From the NCBI GenBank assembly GCA_002794735.1, contig NBAZ01000010.1:310001-374000 (forward strand): a stretch of 64,000 nt of DNA. The letters run 5' to 3'. The position numbers and the translations under genes are program-made. This document shows positions 45,731 through 56,961 of the stretch, one piece after another; position 1 is the first letter of the stretch, and every line of letters begins with the position of its first letter. The DNA is from Pyrrhoderma lamaoense (Eukaryota > Basidiomycota > Agaricomycetes > Hymenochaetales > Hymenochaetaceae). The notes below the pieces were generated by a model that ran no database searches, was not told the DNA's origin, and saw nothing but the letters and a program-made list of their open reading frames with translations.

Positions 45731-47390
45731 ATGGCGAACGTGGCCTCATCCTCATCTACAGCCTTCAAGACTTTCTCTTTGGAGAATAATATCCTCAATA
45801 TTCCGCCGCAAGATGCTATATTCAAGTATGATGCCGATGCAGATAAAAGGATTTTAAATAGTCAACCATGGAAGAATAGGTATGGTCTACTCTTATGTCT
45901 TACAATTATACATTTTCTCGTGGCTTGCTTATTTGTACTACAAGTCCGAAGTACTTCAAGACATGTAAAATATCGGCAGTAGCCCTTATAAAGATGGTAA
46001 GTAACATGCATATATTGACTACATGCAACTTCACCTCTCAAAAGCTCACAGGCTCTAATCATGTCCTATAGGTGATTCATGCACGCTCAGGAGTTCCATG
46101 GGAAATCATGGGTCTTATGCAAGGAAAAGTGATTGGTGACGCACTTGTCATCTTGGACTCCTTTGCTTTACCTGTACAAGGAACCGAGACTCGAGTGAAT
46201 GCTGCCGAAGCCGCTAATGAATACATGGTACAATATGTGGATGCCAGTGAAAAGGTATGTCGTAATCTAGCTGCGGTATATCAAGATTTCTGGTCTCATA
46301 TTTGCTCACTTTAGGTGGAACGAAAAGAGCACGTTATTGGTTGGTATCACTCACATCCAGGATATGCCTGTTGGTTATCTGGTATCGACGTCTCGACACA
46401 AATCACAAATCAGAAATTCCAAGATCCATTTGTTGCTGTTGTCGTGAGTACTCATTTGAACTATCTAAGCAATGACGCTTACATATTGATGTTCTATATT
46501 TTCCAAGATCGATCCAAATCGTACTATTTCGGCTGGTAAAGTTGATATAGGAGCTTTCCGAACATATCCAGAAGGTTATACACCTCCAGATGCCAGGGCA
46601 AGCCAGTACCAATCTATACCGCTTGAGAAAATTGAAGATTTTGGAGTGCATGCGGATCAATACTATTCACTGAATGTTGAAGTATTTACTTCTAGTCGAG
46701 ATACGGCACTCTTAGGCGCACTGTGGAATAAATATTGGGTAAATACCTTGAGCACTAGTCCGTTGATCTCTGTAAGCACTAATTTCTTGTTTCTGCCGTA
46801 CATGAATAATAACTGAGTGAAAACTTTATCGCATAGAATCGGGCATATGCAGCAAGTCAACTGAATGATCTGGCGTTGAAGCTCACAAAAGCTCAGACTA
46901 CAGTATCGAATACCCGAGCAACTATACCCAAGCTCATTTCAAGTAAAGAAAAAGAAAGGGTACGCAATCTTTATCATTTTTATCGCTTATTTCTTCCTTT
47001 TCACTTTGGTGTTTTTTCTGATGACTCGAAAAGGGAAGACAATCACAATCGGAGGAAAAGAAGAAAGATGACAACCAACTGTCTAAATGTTCTCAGGACA
47101 GCAAAAAGCTGGCTGCGGAAGCACAACATGGGCTCATCTCTCAAGTACTTAAGGATGTCCTTTTCTCCTCTAGAATTGGAACGAAAAAGAATCTGGATGA
47201 GACGAGTAAAAGTGTTAAGACATTAGAAAACGCTATTACAAGTGCATCGAGTACACCTGTTGCGGAGCAAGTTTCTGAAGCTATTACTGCTTGGACTGTG
47301 CCAAGTACAGCAGGTGTATCTGAAGCAAAGGATGCTGTGGAAAAGTTAGAGGTGTCAGAGGATAAAGATATTGAAATGGTGACTGTATGA
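45731..47390 (+). CDS. CSN5: COP9 signalosome subunit 5 (JAMM isopeptidase)
   Basis: Metalloprotease that removes Nedd8 from cullins in the COP9 signalosome; located in nucleus and cytosol. Starts [15 protein letters not shown], then [15 protein letters not shown]. Exons join through ISAVALIKM to [40 protein letters not shown]. The JAMM zinc motif H-x-H-x7-S-x2-D is complete: [14 protein letters not shown]. Then [40 protein letters not shown]. The C-terminal tail has acidic and Ser-rich stretches and ends DIEMVTV. Seven exons, all in frame with GT-AG introns. Complete; no breaks seen. Confidence 0.95.
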
Positions 47391-47708
47391 ATTAATGTGC
47401 TTTTGAGGCTTGCTTTGTTATTTAGATCTTGTACTTATAGAATTAGCGGGATTCCGTTGCCTGTTCATGTGAGCTTTATAAAGTGATGGAATTGCATGGC
47501 AAATGTCATATCATATGCATATATGTGTAACAAGGTAGAATGAAGTAAAAACTACGGTACAGGAGCTTGTAAAGGTGCTTAAAGCTTTTTGTACTTCCGT
47601 CTCAAGCCAACTATGGTGATTGTTTGAAAATACGTTTCGACAAAGGTACAGAGGGAAATACTAAGTACGATGAGAAGGCAGGAGGGAATATGGGTGAAGA
47701 ATCCGCTC
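47391..47708. other. Convergent intergenic region
   Basis: 318 bp between two converging genes (CSN5 and eL20). No gene; expected to hold both 3' ends. Confidence 0.5.
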
Positions 47709-48295
47709 TTAGAAAGTCGCAGGTCTCTTCGCAACAAATAAGGATTTCGACTTGTTGACACGATGAGCAAGAGGGAAACGCAATTTGGGCTCGAGGAGTT
47801 GTTTGATGTATGGGCGACGGATATCACTGGCTTTTTCAAGCTCAACTACACGGATGATCTGAAGAAGTCGAAGAAAAATTTATTTATTAGTATTTATGAC
47901 TCCCAGATACCGAACAGTTGCTGGTAGACATACGTGGATCGACCGGAAGCGAGCACGGTGGCGGGCAGCCATGTCCTGGTAAAGAGCATGAACTGCATCA
48001 GCACGGGAGAGTTCCCTGAACTCCTTGTACATGTTGTGGGTTCCGGAACGAGAGTCATAACGAAGCCAGATACCGAAGTTCTTGACGCGTAAGGGACGGC
48101 GCTCGTTGATTACATTTACGCCAATAATTTCACCGTTAGCCTTCTTGACCTTCTTAAGCTTGCGTAGGAAGTACCAGAAACGGCTCTTTGCGACAACTTC
48201 ATTGATAGCGAAGATGCGCATACGGTACAATTTGGGGTAGGCTGAGCCTCGGAGGGCAGATGCCTTCCTACGACCTGGTATTCCTTGATGGCCAT
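47709..48295 (-). CDS. RPL20: 60S ribosomal protein eL20 (L18a)
   Basis: Core large-subunit ribosomal protein. Coding starts at 48295 ([18 protein letters not shown]); then [63 protein letters not shown], spliced (donor GTATGT near 47921, acceptor TTCAG) to [31 protein letters not shown] and the end KRPATF. The frame breaks by one base at the four-G run 48234-48237, between QPT and PKLYRMR. An essential gene with strong conservation on both sides, so a sequence error is the likely cause. An upstream untranslated exon (around 48515-48620) with an intron is likely. Confidence 0.93.
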
Positions 48296-49173
48296 TCTGT
48301 GAGGAGAGATAGATTTTATTGAAGAGGTCAGCGAAACAGTTATAATATAGCACGAAGGACGATGCCAGTGTAGCCCTTCATCCCTTCATCCTACGTCTCT
48401 CCATCCAATCCAACACATTACGCTACAATTTCTCCATAAACCATCCAACATACAGACACAGGACAACATAAACAGCACTATATACAGCATACGACCGTAA
48501 TTGACATACTCACAGTCTTGTATTTTGTTCTGGCTTGGACGACGACTTCGAAGACAACACATCTTTCGTGAGTATCAGCGTGGACCCTAACTGTATGCTT
48601 ATGTAACTCTCCATTTTAGGAGAAGATTACGTACAGCTCCATCCAATTTCTCAGTCAGCACTACTATACTTTTTACTGATAACTTGAAAAGGAGCCTTTC
48701 AATTCGAATTTAAAAAATAAAATATTCTGAGGATCGCTCGTCTACTGCTTTCTCATGCATAAATACCTTGTAAAAACGGAGATATCTGCTAATCTATCTA
48801 GATGAAGAAACGCTTGTCCTGATTTCTAATACTAAAAGGCGAGATAGTAATACAATACCCTTCTCACATCCTCATTACAGAACGAAAGTATATAGTGCAA
48901 CTGTTGATGCCTCAGGAGATTGAGGGGGAGAATTGAATGATATATTTTGTATGCGTGTATTACATAATAAGATAAGATAACGATAAGAACTGCAATGTAA
49001 TTTTTGACTCAACGCGTCCTAGTCCTACTAAATTGTTCACCGCCATTCAGTAGCAACATACAGAATACCATAGAAAATGCGATAGCGCCACACCTAACTT
49101 GCTCGCGGGACCCATCTTACTCAATACCCTCGTCGAATACTTCTGGAACCGTTCATACCTACAACTTTTACAA
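48296..49173. other. Divergent region, eL20 leader and mitochondrial carrier promoter
   Basis: Divergent starts 880 bp apart. A donor-like GTGAGTATG near 48513 with the acceptor CACAG before the eL20 start suggests a 5' UTR intron. Upstream of it on the minus strand there is a short open frame (48510-48614) that could be a leader ORF. Confidence 0.4.
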
Positions 49174-50410
49174 ATGGAAGCTTCGGCCCAGGAGACTCGT
49201 GAGGTGGCCTTCATTGATGGCGCAAAGGATATCGCTTTTGGAAGTGTGAGTATCAACTAATATATATTTTTCTGATTTGAAACAACTCTGTTAAACACCC
49301 GACTCCCTTATAGATAGCTGGAATCGTGTCAAAAGTTTTCGAGCATCCATTTGACCTATGTAAAGTCCGGTTACAGTCTCAAGTTCTAGACCAGACAGCT
49401 AGGTTCTCCGGTCCCATCGACTGTCTAACCACAACATGGCGAAATGAAGGCATTAGAGGCTTATATCGCGTGAGCTTTCCCCTGCAAAGTCTCCTGTTTC
49501 CCGTTTAAATTATTGTTTACCGTTTCTGATTTAGGGCCTTCCTATGCCGGTCATCGGTGCTATGGCTGAAAATGCAACACTATTTTTGACCTACGGTCAA
49601 CTACAGCGGTTTTACAGATGGATGTCTGGATATTCGTCTAGCACTACCTCTCCTACCGAGCTCGCCTTCGCGGCAGCCGGTGCAGGTGCAGCAACTAGCT
49701 TCCTTCTGTAAGCTCGTTCTTAGCCTTCGATACAGTGTGAAAAGAGTCTAATAATTGCCTGAAGGACACCAATTGAACTCATAAAATGTAAAATGCAGGT
49801 TCAGATGCTTGCCTTCGAGTCCTCTTCCCCAGATACTACTATCAAGGAGCTAAACGCTAGACCTGAGAATGTGCCCCATAACGCCACACACCAGAGCTCT
49901 CAAAAAAACCCTATACACAAGCTTCCTGGGCCTGTTTCCCTCTTACGCGGCGTCCTTGCCCAGCACGGGGTCCGGGGACTCTGGCTTGGGCAAACTGGAA
50001 CACTTATCCGCGAAACAGGTGGAGCTGTCTCATGGTTTGGTACCAAAGAAGCCGTATCTGCGTTTTTGCTCAACCACCGCTCCAAACAATCTGGAGACGG
50101 GAAGCAGCTGACTGCACGGGACTTGTATGCTTGGGAAAGTGCCCTAGCAGGTGCATGTGCAGGTGTCTCTTACAACGTTGTCCTCTTTCCCGCAGACTCA
50201 GTAAAGAGTGCTTTGCAGACCGCCGAAGAGCTCCGACCTCGCCAAGCAACGGATCCAAAATTAACCTTTTGGGGCGTTGCTCGAGATATGTGGAGATCAC
50301 AGGGATATAAGGGACTTTACGCTGGTATGGGGGTTACTACTGCCCGCGCAATACCAAGTAGCGCTATGATTTTCTTGATTTACGATGGGTTGAGTAAAAG
50401 GTTTGGATAG
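49174..50410 (+). CDS. ORT1: Mitochondrial ornithine/basic amino acid carrier
   Basis: Inner-membrane carrier exchanging matrix ornithine for cytosolic basic amino acids, linking mitochondrial ornithine synthesis to arginine synthesis. Starts MEASAQETREVAFIDGAKD; three mitochondrial carrier repeats are visible: PFDLCKVRLQSQ, then GLPMPVIGAMAENATLF; PIELIKCKMQVQML, then GVRGLWLGQTGTLIRETGG; PADSVKSALQTAEEL, then GMGVTTARAIPSSAMIFLIYD. Homologous to N. crassa ARG-13. Four exons, all in frame. The loop after repeat 2 (FESSSPDTT to HKLPGP) is long and probably disordered. Ends KRFG then stop. No break seen. Confidence 0.92.
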
Positions 50411-50815
50411 AAGGAGGATATAAAAATGAGCATTTGTGACAATGCTCTCTGTAATTCTGCATTTCCCGAACACCATTTTTTCTTTGCATTGATATAGAGT
50501 TTTACACACAGTTCTTCCGCTAGATATATAGTTTTGGAATGTATCTATACCCCTCTTTTTTCAATAACTTCAATAAACATTTATAGTTAAGTAAGGAAGA
50601 CTACACATCTACATATCTGTACTCTTCTTGAAGCTCTTCTTAAAGCTCATATAGCGAACGAGATCTTACTTCTGGCACAGAACCAACGCTTTCAATTCAA
50701 TTACAATGAAACTCTAATCGGAAACACTCAACCTTTCCGATGGTCAAAATTTCGGAAAGAATGAAAATTAATTGCGCTTTTGAAAAGGTACAATAAGCTC
50801 TATACGGTGAACCTT
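50411..50815. other. Convergent intergenic region
   Basis: 405 bp between two converging genes. It has a pair of near-repeats (GAAGCTCTTC and AAAGCTCATA near 50630-50655). No gene seen. Confidence 0.4.
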
Positions 50816-51276
50816 TCATTCGTCTTCATAACCTTGAACTGGTCTTCTCGCACGACCAGGCACTAGAAGAAAGAAGGTGAGGAAAGCAGAAAGGATGTAT
50901 CAGCGCCAACTGCAAAGATAATCAAAGTGTAGCAGCATGAATGAGGAATGGAATGGAAGGGGAAGATGATAGGAGTTAGTGAGACGGTAAAGAACATACA
51001 AGGATAAGATGTAGGTATTTGCGGCGCAGGTTTCCAACCAAAGCTTCTACGTATAGGCGGAACGGTGACGACCATCAGAGGTCCTGCAGCACCAACGACA
51101 CATGACCATAGAATAACTGGGTTCTCATGAGCTTGACGTTGCTATATATTCCAATGCCAATTCAATTACAACCAGGATGTTCAGCTCAGTTAACCCATTA
51201 CGAAAGCCAACTAATCATCTGAGAAACGTACAAGATAGCGAAATGTTGATCGAAAAGGTGAAATAAGGGACGCCAT
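50816..51276 (-). CDS. NADH:ubiquinone oxidoreductase 9.5 kDa subunit (NI9M)
   Basis: Accessory subunit of mitochondrial complex I, the fungal counterpart of NDUFA3-type small membrane subunits. Not seen as a single open frame because it has three exons: MASLISPFRSTFRYL (51232-51276), then QRQAHENPVILWSCVVGAAG plus PLMVVTVPPIRRSFG and KPAPQIPTSYP, then LPGRARRPVQGYEDE then stop at 50816. Introns have GTACG and GTATG donors. The middle exon contains one transmembrane helix, and the PPIR and TYP/TSYP motifs are conserved in the family. All joins keep frame; total about 80 residues, the usual size. Confidence 0.85.
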
Positions 51277-51582
51277 AGGGTTTAGTTTGTAGTTCGTAGC
51301 TCACGTTGAAAGGAACCGATGACTATAACTATAAGTTGGCAAGCAGAAGCAAAGAGACGGTTTCGGTACAGTAGCGTTCCGCTAATATGAAAGTCCATCA
51401 TTTCTCTCACTTCTTACGGCACGTGACATACCTTATTTCGGACTTTTTGTGTAGACGCTCCATAATGAACAGGGTTTATTACAGGTCCGAAACAGTAATA
51501 CAGGTATCACAATCCATAGATATATTAAATAATATGATAAGTCCAAGTTCGTATGTTATAGTTCTTTGCTTGCTCATTCCAA

Positions 51583-53921
51583 TTAGGATTCCGATTCTGT
51601 ATATTCATACAACGCCCAAGGGTCAAATTCAAGCCCCATGGCTTGCTTGAGTTTATAGATGAGAAGTCTTCCGAGAACGGAAGGATGTAAGAGCTCTAGT
51701 GGCGAGGCCATAAAACCGAATGCCTCATATACGGTATTCATCACAACATCATCCTGTAGAAGTTGTCAGACTGGGTTCATAACAAAATGATACATATCCT
51801 TACAGTTCTTCCAAGAAGAAGTAAGAGACCTGTAAGTTTTGCATCCATTAGGGTATCTTTCCTCTTTTCACCTTTCATGGGTATAGTGAATGGGAATAGG
51901 TAATCTAATTGAAGACTGTAAGACGCTCAGATAGTCGGAGTTTAAAATATAAATTCTTACCTATAGCTTTCGCCCCGTCCCTGGAAAAAGTATGGATCAA
52001 TCAGTAAGAATAAAAAAGTACAAAGATAAAAAATTTGGAGCAAGATTACCAAGCAGACTGAGTCCTTTGTGCCTGTGATTTGAAGAATTTAGCACTTAAA
52101 CCATCCGGAATGTAAGTCTTATTTATCATTTCCTTTGATCGAAGTATGCTATCTACAGTCACAGAACAAACCAAGGATTTCGCGATGCCTTGTCTGTAGT
52201 GATAGCGTTAGACTATAAAATCAGTTTATACATGAGTCACATACCCAAAAGTTGGATTTGGCTGCATGACAGAATCTCCAACAGCAATAAAGTTTGATGG
52301 TGTATAAGCTGCCTTGTCATACCTAATATAAGTCAAGGGCGCTAAAGTAGCATATCAGCTGCCTTGCTCTTTCCAGTCACATGAACAACACACGGTATTT
52401 GGTATCAGTATACTCTGCTTTATCCTTGTTCTCAAGAAGAACATCTACAAGTCCATGTATCCACTCCGGCATAGTCTCATCTGGGTTGATATGTCGGATG
52501 TAATCATTTATCTCCTCATAATCTGGAGGATGTTCATCTCCCCAAGCACCAAACATAATTCGAACTATCATAAAGTGGGATTAGATCATTCCTTGACCAG
52601 GTATTTGAATTAAGAGAAAAAAAAAGTTGAATTATACATACTCCGGTGTCCTTCAATTCTGTCGATTAGGAAACTTCTCCTTCCACGACCGAAGAGCGGG
52701 AAATAAGTAAAGATCCAGACCGCTTTATCATAACCTCCAGGAATTGGAAGACGAGAGCGAGCTTCTGGCGGAACTGGGAATCTGTATGTCCTAGTCCATT
52801 GTTTAACGTTATAGAAAGTTTTGGCGTCTTCCAATGACAATTTCCCGCCTGCAGTCTTGTCCACCGGCGATCCGACACGCTTAAGCCATTTCAGCCCAGC
52901 TTGAGTCGAACCTGTGCAGTCTAGAAGACGGGATTAGGTAAACAATTGGAAAGAAAGATGGAAAGAAATCAGCACATTGAATTGGGACTTTTTTTGTGTG
53001 AATGAGTAAAAGAAAGGCACCTACCTACAACTAGTGTAGCAGGGATAGTAGTCTCGGTATTATCCGACAATCGAACTTGGACACCAGTTACTCTATCCAG
53101 GTTGTTTTTAGCCATCTCTAGCCCTTTTGCAGTTCCTGCCATCCATCGGATGCTTGGGGAATTTTCAAGTACCAGTTTGCGCAGCAAGCGCTCAAGTGCT
53201 TCGCGACTTAAGAACCAGGACTTCGGACGCGTTCCATCTTCTCCCAGTGGAGTCTGTAGAATCTTTTTCCCAAAAATATAAGCATTGTGGTCTGAATCTG
53301 CGATACTTCATTATCCCAGAGTGGAGAGTAAAGATACCGATGAAAAGATGCTATCAATGATATTTCTCATATAGAAACAACTACAACAGCGTAACGCACC
53401 GACCATCAAATTTAACAACTTCATCATCCAGGGACGGATATAACTGCTTCATTATCTTGTACGGGAAACTATGCAACGCATGGGTACAGTGATTCTGGTA
53501 AGCTCGGGTACGAGGGTGTATGTTACCAGCTTCAATGATAGCACCCGATGCGTCGTATTTTGGAGTACGACCTTCCGGCGTACCAAGCCACGTCTCGGCC
53601 TCTACAATTAGCACATCCTCGAAATGATCGGTAAGGAAGCGGGCGGTCCATAAACCAGAAAAGCTTAAAATGTTTTGTGATAAGACGATCAATTTTTTGA
53701 TACATAATTACTGCCTCTAACCTCCCTCCGCATATCACGGCTGTTCCTTTGATTTTCTTATCCTTTGGCCTTGGCTTTCCGAGGTCTGGTAAATCCAAAA
53801 CAATTGTATCCCTTTTGGTTATGTATTTCTTAACTGAAAGTGCAAGAGTTTTATATAGTACTCTAGCTAGAAGAGCACCAAAGACAAGGATTGCACCTTG
53901 TCTCAAGCTTATTGAGGGCAT
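51583..53921 (-). CDS. FAD-dependent oxidoreductase/monooxygenase A
   Basis: Flavoprotein of the FAD-binding monooxygenase/halogenase fold, about 560 residues over nine or so exons. Starts MPSISLRQGAILVFGALL (a hydrophobic N-terminal anchor), YITKRDTIVLDLPDLGKPR. Nucleotide binding: AVICGG spliced to SFSGLWTARFLTDH. Later DDEVVKFDGR, SWFLSREALERLLRKL, VVGCTGSTQAGLKWLKR-type segment, YRFPVPPEARSRLPIPGGYD, PLFGRGRRSFLIDRIEGHR, RIMFGAWGDEHPPDYEE. A GD motif, IAVGDSVMQPNPTFGQGIAK, is the second FAD contact. Ends EYTESES. No break found. Substrate unknown; paralogue of the gene at 56962-59346 (GG-x-x-GLW and GDSVMQPNPTFGQGIAK both shared). Confidence 0.82.
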
Positions 53922-54602
53922 TATGGAAGTAAGAGAAGCGTAGTGAGGTGTAAGGGGGCTGATAGAAAGTTGGATAAATGAATGATGATTTTATAGCAGA
54001 TGGGTTTGTCTCGGGTCGTTTAGCTGCAATGATGGATGGACCCTTTCGCAAGGCCTTCCTGCCCCTTCGCTTGGCCCGAGGCTTAAGTGTGTTTTTCTAG
54101 GTACTTGAGCTAAGTTTACGTGAAACATAAGTTTGGAATTTACGACCCGGACAATATCATAGACAGTATTCGTGTTCTTATGCTTTTCTTCGCTTGAAAC
54201 CGGGATGAGAATTTGCTTAATAGAAATCATCTGCGTTACTGCGTAGATATTGAAGGGAGGAGGAAGAAACAATATCATCATCGAGATTATCTCTTGTTTG
54301 CTCTTTAGTCCATAACCGGTGCTCGTCGTCATTAATTTTTTTTTCTCAACGGATCAGAAGAAAAAAACCTTCCCAAATGGGGAATCATGGAATTCTGGAG
54401 CTGGATGAATGTTCCTTTTTTTCTGCTTACATTTAAGGATACCCGTACATATGAAAAAATGTTGCATAGACGACAAAATAAAATTTGAATAACAACCACG
54501 AGACTAGAACAACTCCGGACATGTGTGCACATACCATGGCTACACAACCGAGTCGGCTTTTTGAGATTGCCCACCTTTTCCTCTCAACTTCCGCCCAGGA
54601 TT
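53922..54602. other. Divergent promoter region, FAD oxidoreductase A / DUF6534
   Basis: 681 bp between opposed starts. No gene recognised on either strand; open frames here overlap and look like chance. Confidence 0.4.
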
Positions 54603-56363
54603 ATGAGTGCTGAAGATGTCCCCTCACTTGCTGGAAACGTAGGTATCCGTTGCCCTTCACAGCTATAAATTATTTTTGAATGGTCCGAGTTCGCGCGCTG
54701 ACATGAACCAATTGACGTACAGTGGGGAGCTCTGTATATTTTTGGAATGTAAGATTGTCCCTTGTTAACCATATCATACGTCGTTAATATCCTAAGTTTC
54801 GTCAATCATTGATTGATGCAGCATAACGTCAGCGTGAGTATAACTCTATCCTCTAATTTTTCTCATCAGACTGATCAAATCTGATTTCTCTAGTCTCTGG
54901 GAGCCGGCAGTGTCCAGCTTTATCTTTACTATGATGTCGGCATAATGTTCCTGTCCCGCAACGTTTTACCTTTTGACTGATTTCTGGTTATGGAATCCAG
55001 GCTTTTCGGAAAACCGATCCGCGTCTTCTCCAAATACAAGTCTTTTTAGCCTGGACTTTGGATACTGTGCATCAAGTTCTTTTTGTGTACTCCCTTTACA
55101 AAGTTTTGGTTATCAACTTCGGTAATTTTAATAATCTTGCCCTCAACTCTAAGTATGATCTTCTATATCACTACTTCTATTTGCGTCGCCTAAGCTTATT
55201 TGGGAATTAATAGGGAGATCCTTTCCTCCAACTTCGTCACGGCATTTGTATGTGCACTGGTACAAGTATTCTTTGTGAGAAGAGTATGGGCATGTGAGTA
55301 GCCAATACGATTTCAGTCTAGTGGCTTTCGACTGACTTTATGTTTTCTAGTAAGTAGACGCAATCGGATTCTAACGGCTACATGTATTATACTTGCTATG
55401 GCACAATTTTCCTTTATCATAGCGTATTTCGCTCTAACGATTACGTTTGACTATGTTGAAGAGATTACTGTATACATCAATCTCGCACGAGCTGTAACCG
55501 CAGTTAGCGCTATTACAGATAGTTTCCTTTCCTGTTCAGTAGCAATTCTACTACTTCGATCGCGTTCGGGTTTTGCACGTTCAGACTCAGCAATACATCG
55601 TATTGTAGTATACGCTATCTCCACAGGGCTTACAACTGGTGTTTGTGAGGTTATATCCTTTGTAACAGCATTTGCTCTTCCAGGGACCTTTATATACATC
55701 GCGTTCTTCCTTACTCTCCCAAAATGTATGTCCTTCCATATTCATCAAAAGTGCCACCGATAGACAATGCGACACATTGCTGATGATTTCTGCCACTAGT
55801 GTATATCAATTCTATGTTGGCTTCGTTCGTTGTTTTCCCTTCCGTCCCCTTGCGGGATTACTTTGATATATTCTTGCTCACCCAATCATACTCCATCTAG
55901 GCTCAATAGCAGACATGGAATACGGAGGGACTTTGAGCCGAACTCCTCTTATCGAACTTCGATGATGCCTGTGGATGTTCAGTTTACAAGCGCCACTGCT
56001 ACTAAGGTTAGAACCCTTTCTTCCTTTTTTCTTACTGTTCCTCATTGTTCTTATCTAAAAATTGACTCCACTTCTCCTTAAACGATTAACCTGTAGCCAA
56101 TGGAATTCGCCGGCGCCACCACTGTCAGAGGTTCAGATGATGTAGAGCTTAAGCCAGTAGGAGAATGCACAACTGGCTTGATGTATGACAAAGGGAATGA
56201 GGATGATCCATATGGATATCGTGATGGTCAGTACCAATTACCGAACTTCTCCTTCGAACAAATGCACATTCCGGATCCTGATTTTATCATATCTACTGCA
56301 TCCAAAAACGAATGTCAGGATCAAAGCCAGTTCTCAACGCCTCTTCTCGCCACCGAACATTGA
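54603..56363 (+). CDS. DUF6534 seven-helix membrane protein
   Basis: Basidiomycete-specific membrane protein family with seven helices, reminiscent of a receptor or sensor; ligand and role unknown. Starts MSAEDVPSLAGN; WGALYIFGM; AGSVQLYLYYD; RLLQIQVFLAWTLDTVHQVL; NFVTAFVCALVQVFFVRRVW; NRILTATCIILAMAQF; AVTAVSAITDSFLSCSVAIL; YAISTGLTTGVCEVISF; and the exon LYINSMLAS spliced via a GTTCGT donor to LNSRHGIRRD, the conserved family tail. Then a cytosolic tail ending TPLLATEH. About nine exons. Near 54897-54910 the join before AGSVQ needs an extra base in a GGG run. Same-region neighbour of the two FAD oxidoreductases. Confidence 0.85.
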
Positions 56364-56961
56364 GTGATTCTGAACCATCAGCGAACCGGACTTTAAATTA
56401 GGTTTAATCTGATTCGAATGGAACCTTTAGTTTCTTTTACTTCCTTTCCCCTCTTTTTATCTTGTTTTCTGTTTATGTACATGGATCTTCTCTCTCTCCC
56501 CCCTCTAATGGCTTTCAACGATACACACGATATAAATATATTTTTTGAGTCTGGAAGTCAAATTTCTTTTCAATAATGTGTACGATACTTCTAATTTCCC
56601 CTTCTTCCAAAAAAATGAACAAACAAACAATCTTTTCTTCCACATTGATAGATTATCCTAGATAAACCGGACGTCTTCAATTCCTTTGATTTCAAATATA
56701 TAATTCTTTAAGGTACAAACTCTAAACTGAAAATAATGTTAAATTCCCAAGAAAGCAAGAAAAAACGGAAGAAAGAGGGAGGAGAATGTTCGGGAAATCG
56801 GAAAAACAATTCTTAACGAAAGCATGTGAGATGAATGCGGGGAGAGAAAGAGGAGAGGGGGTGGATATAGAGCTCCACGAGAAGAATTACACGGAGATGA
56901 GATTTATGCTATATCATATGAGAAGCTCAAACATGTAACATGTTTCAGAATTGCTTGAGGA
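56364..56961. other. Convergent intergenic region
   Basis: 600 bp, AT-rich and rich in CT/CTT tracts near 56430-56520. No gene seen. Confidence 0.45.
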
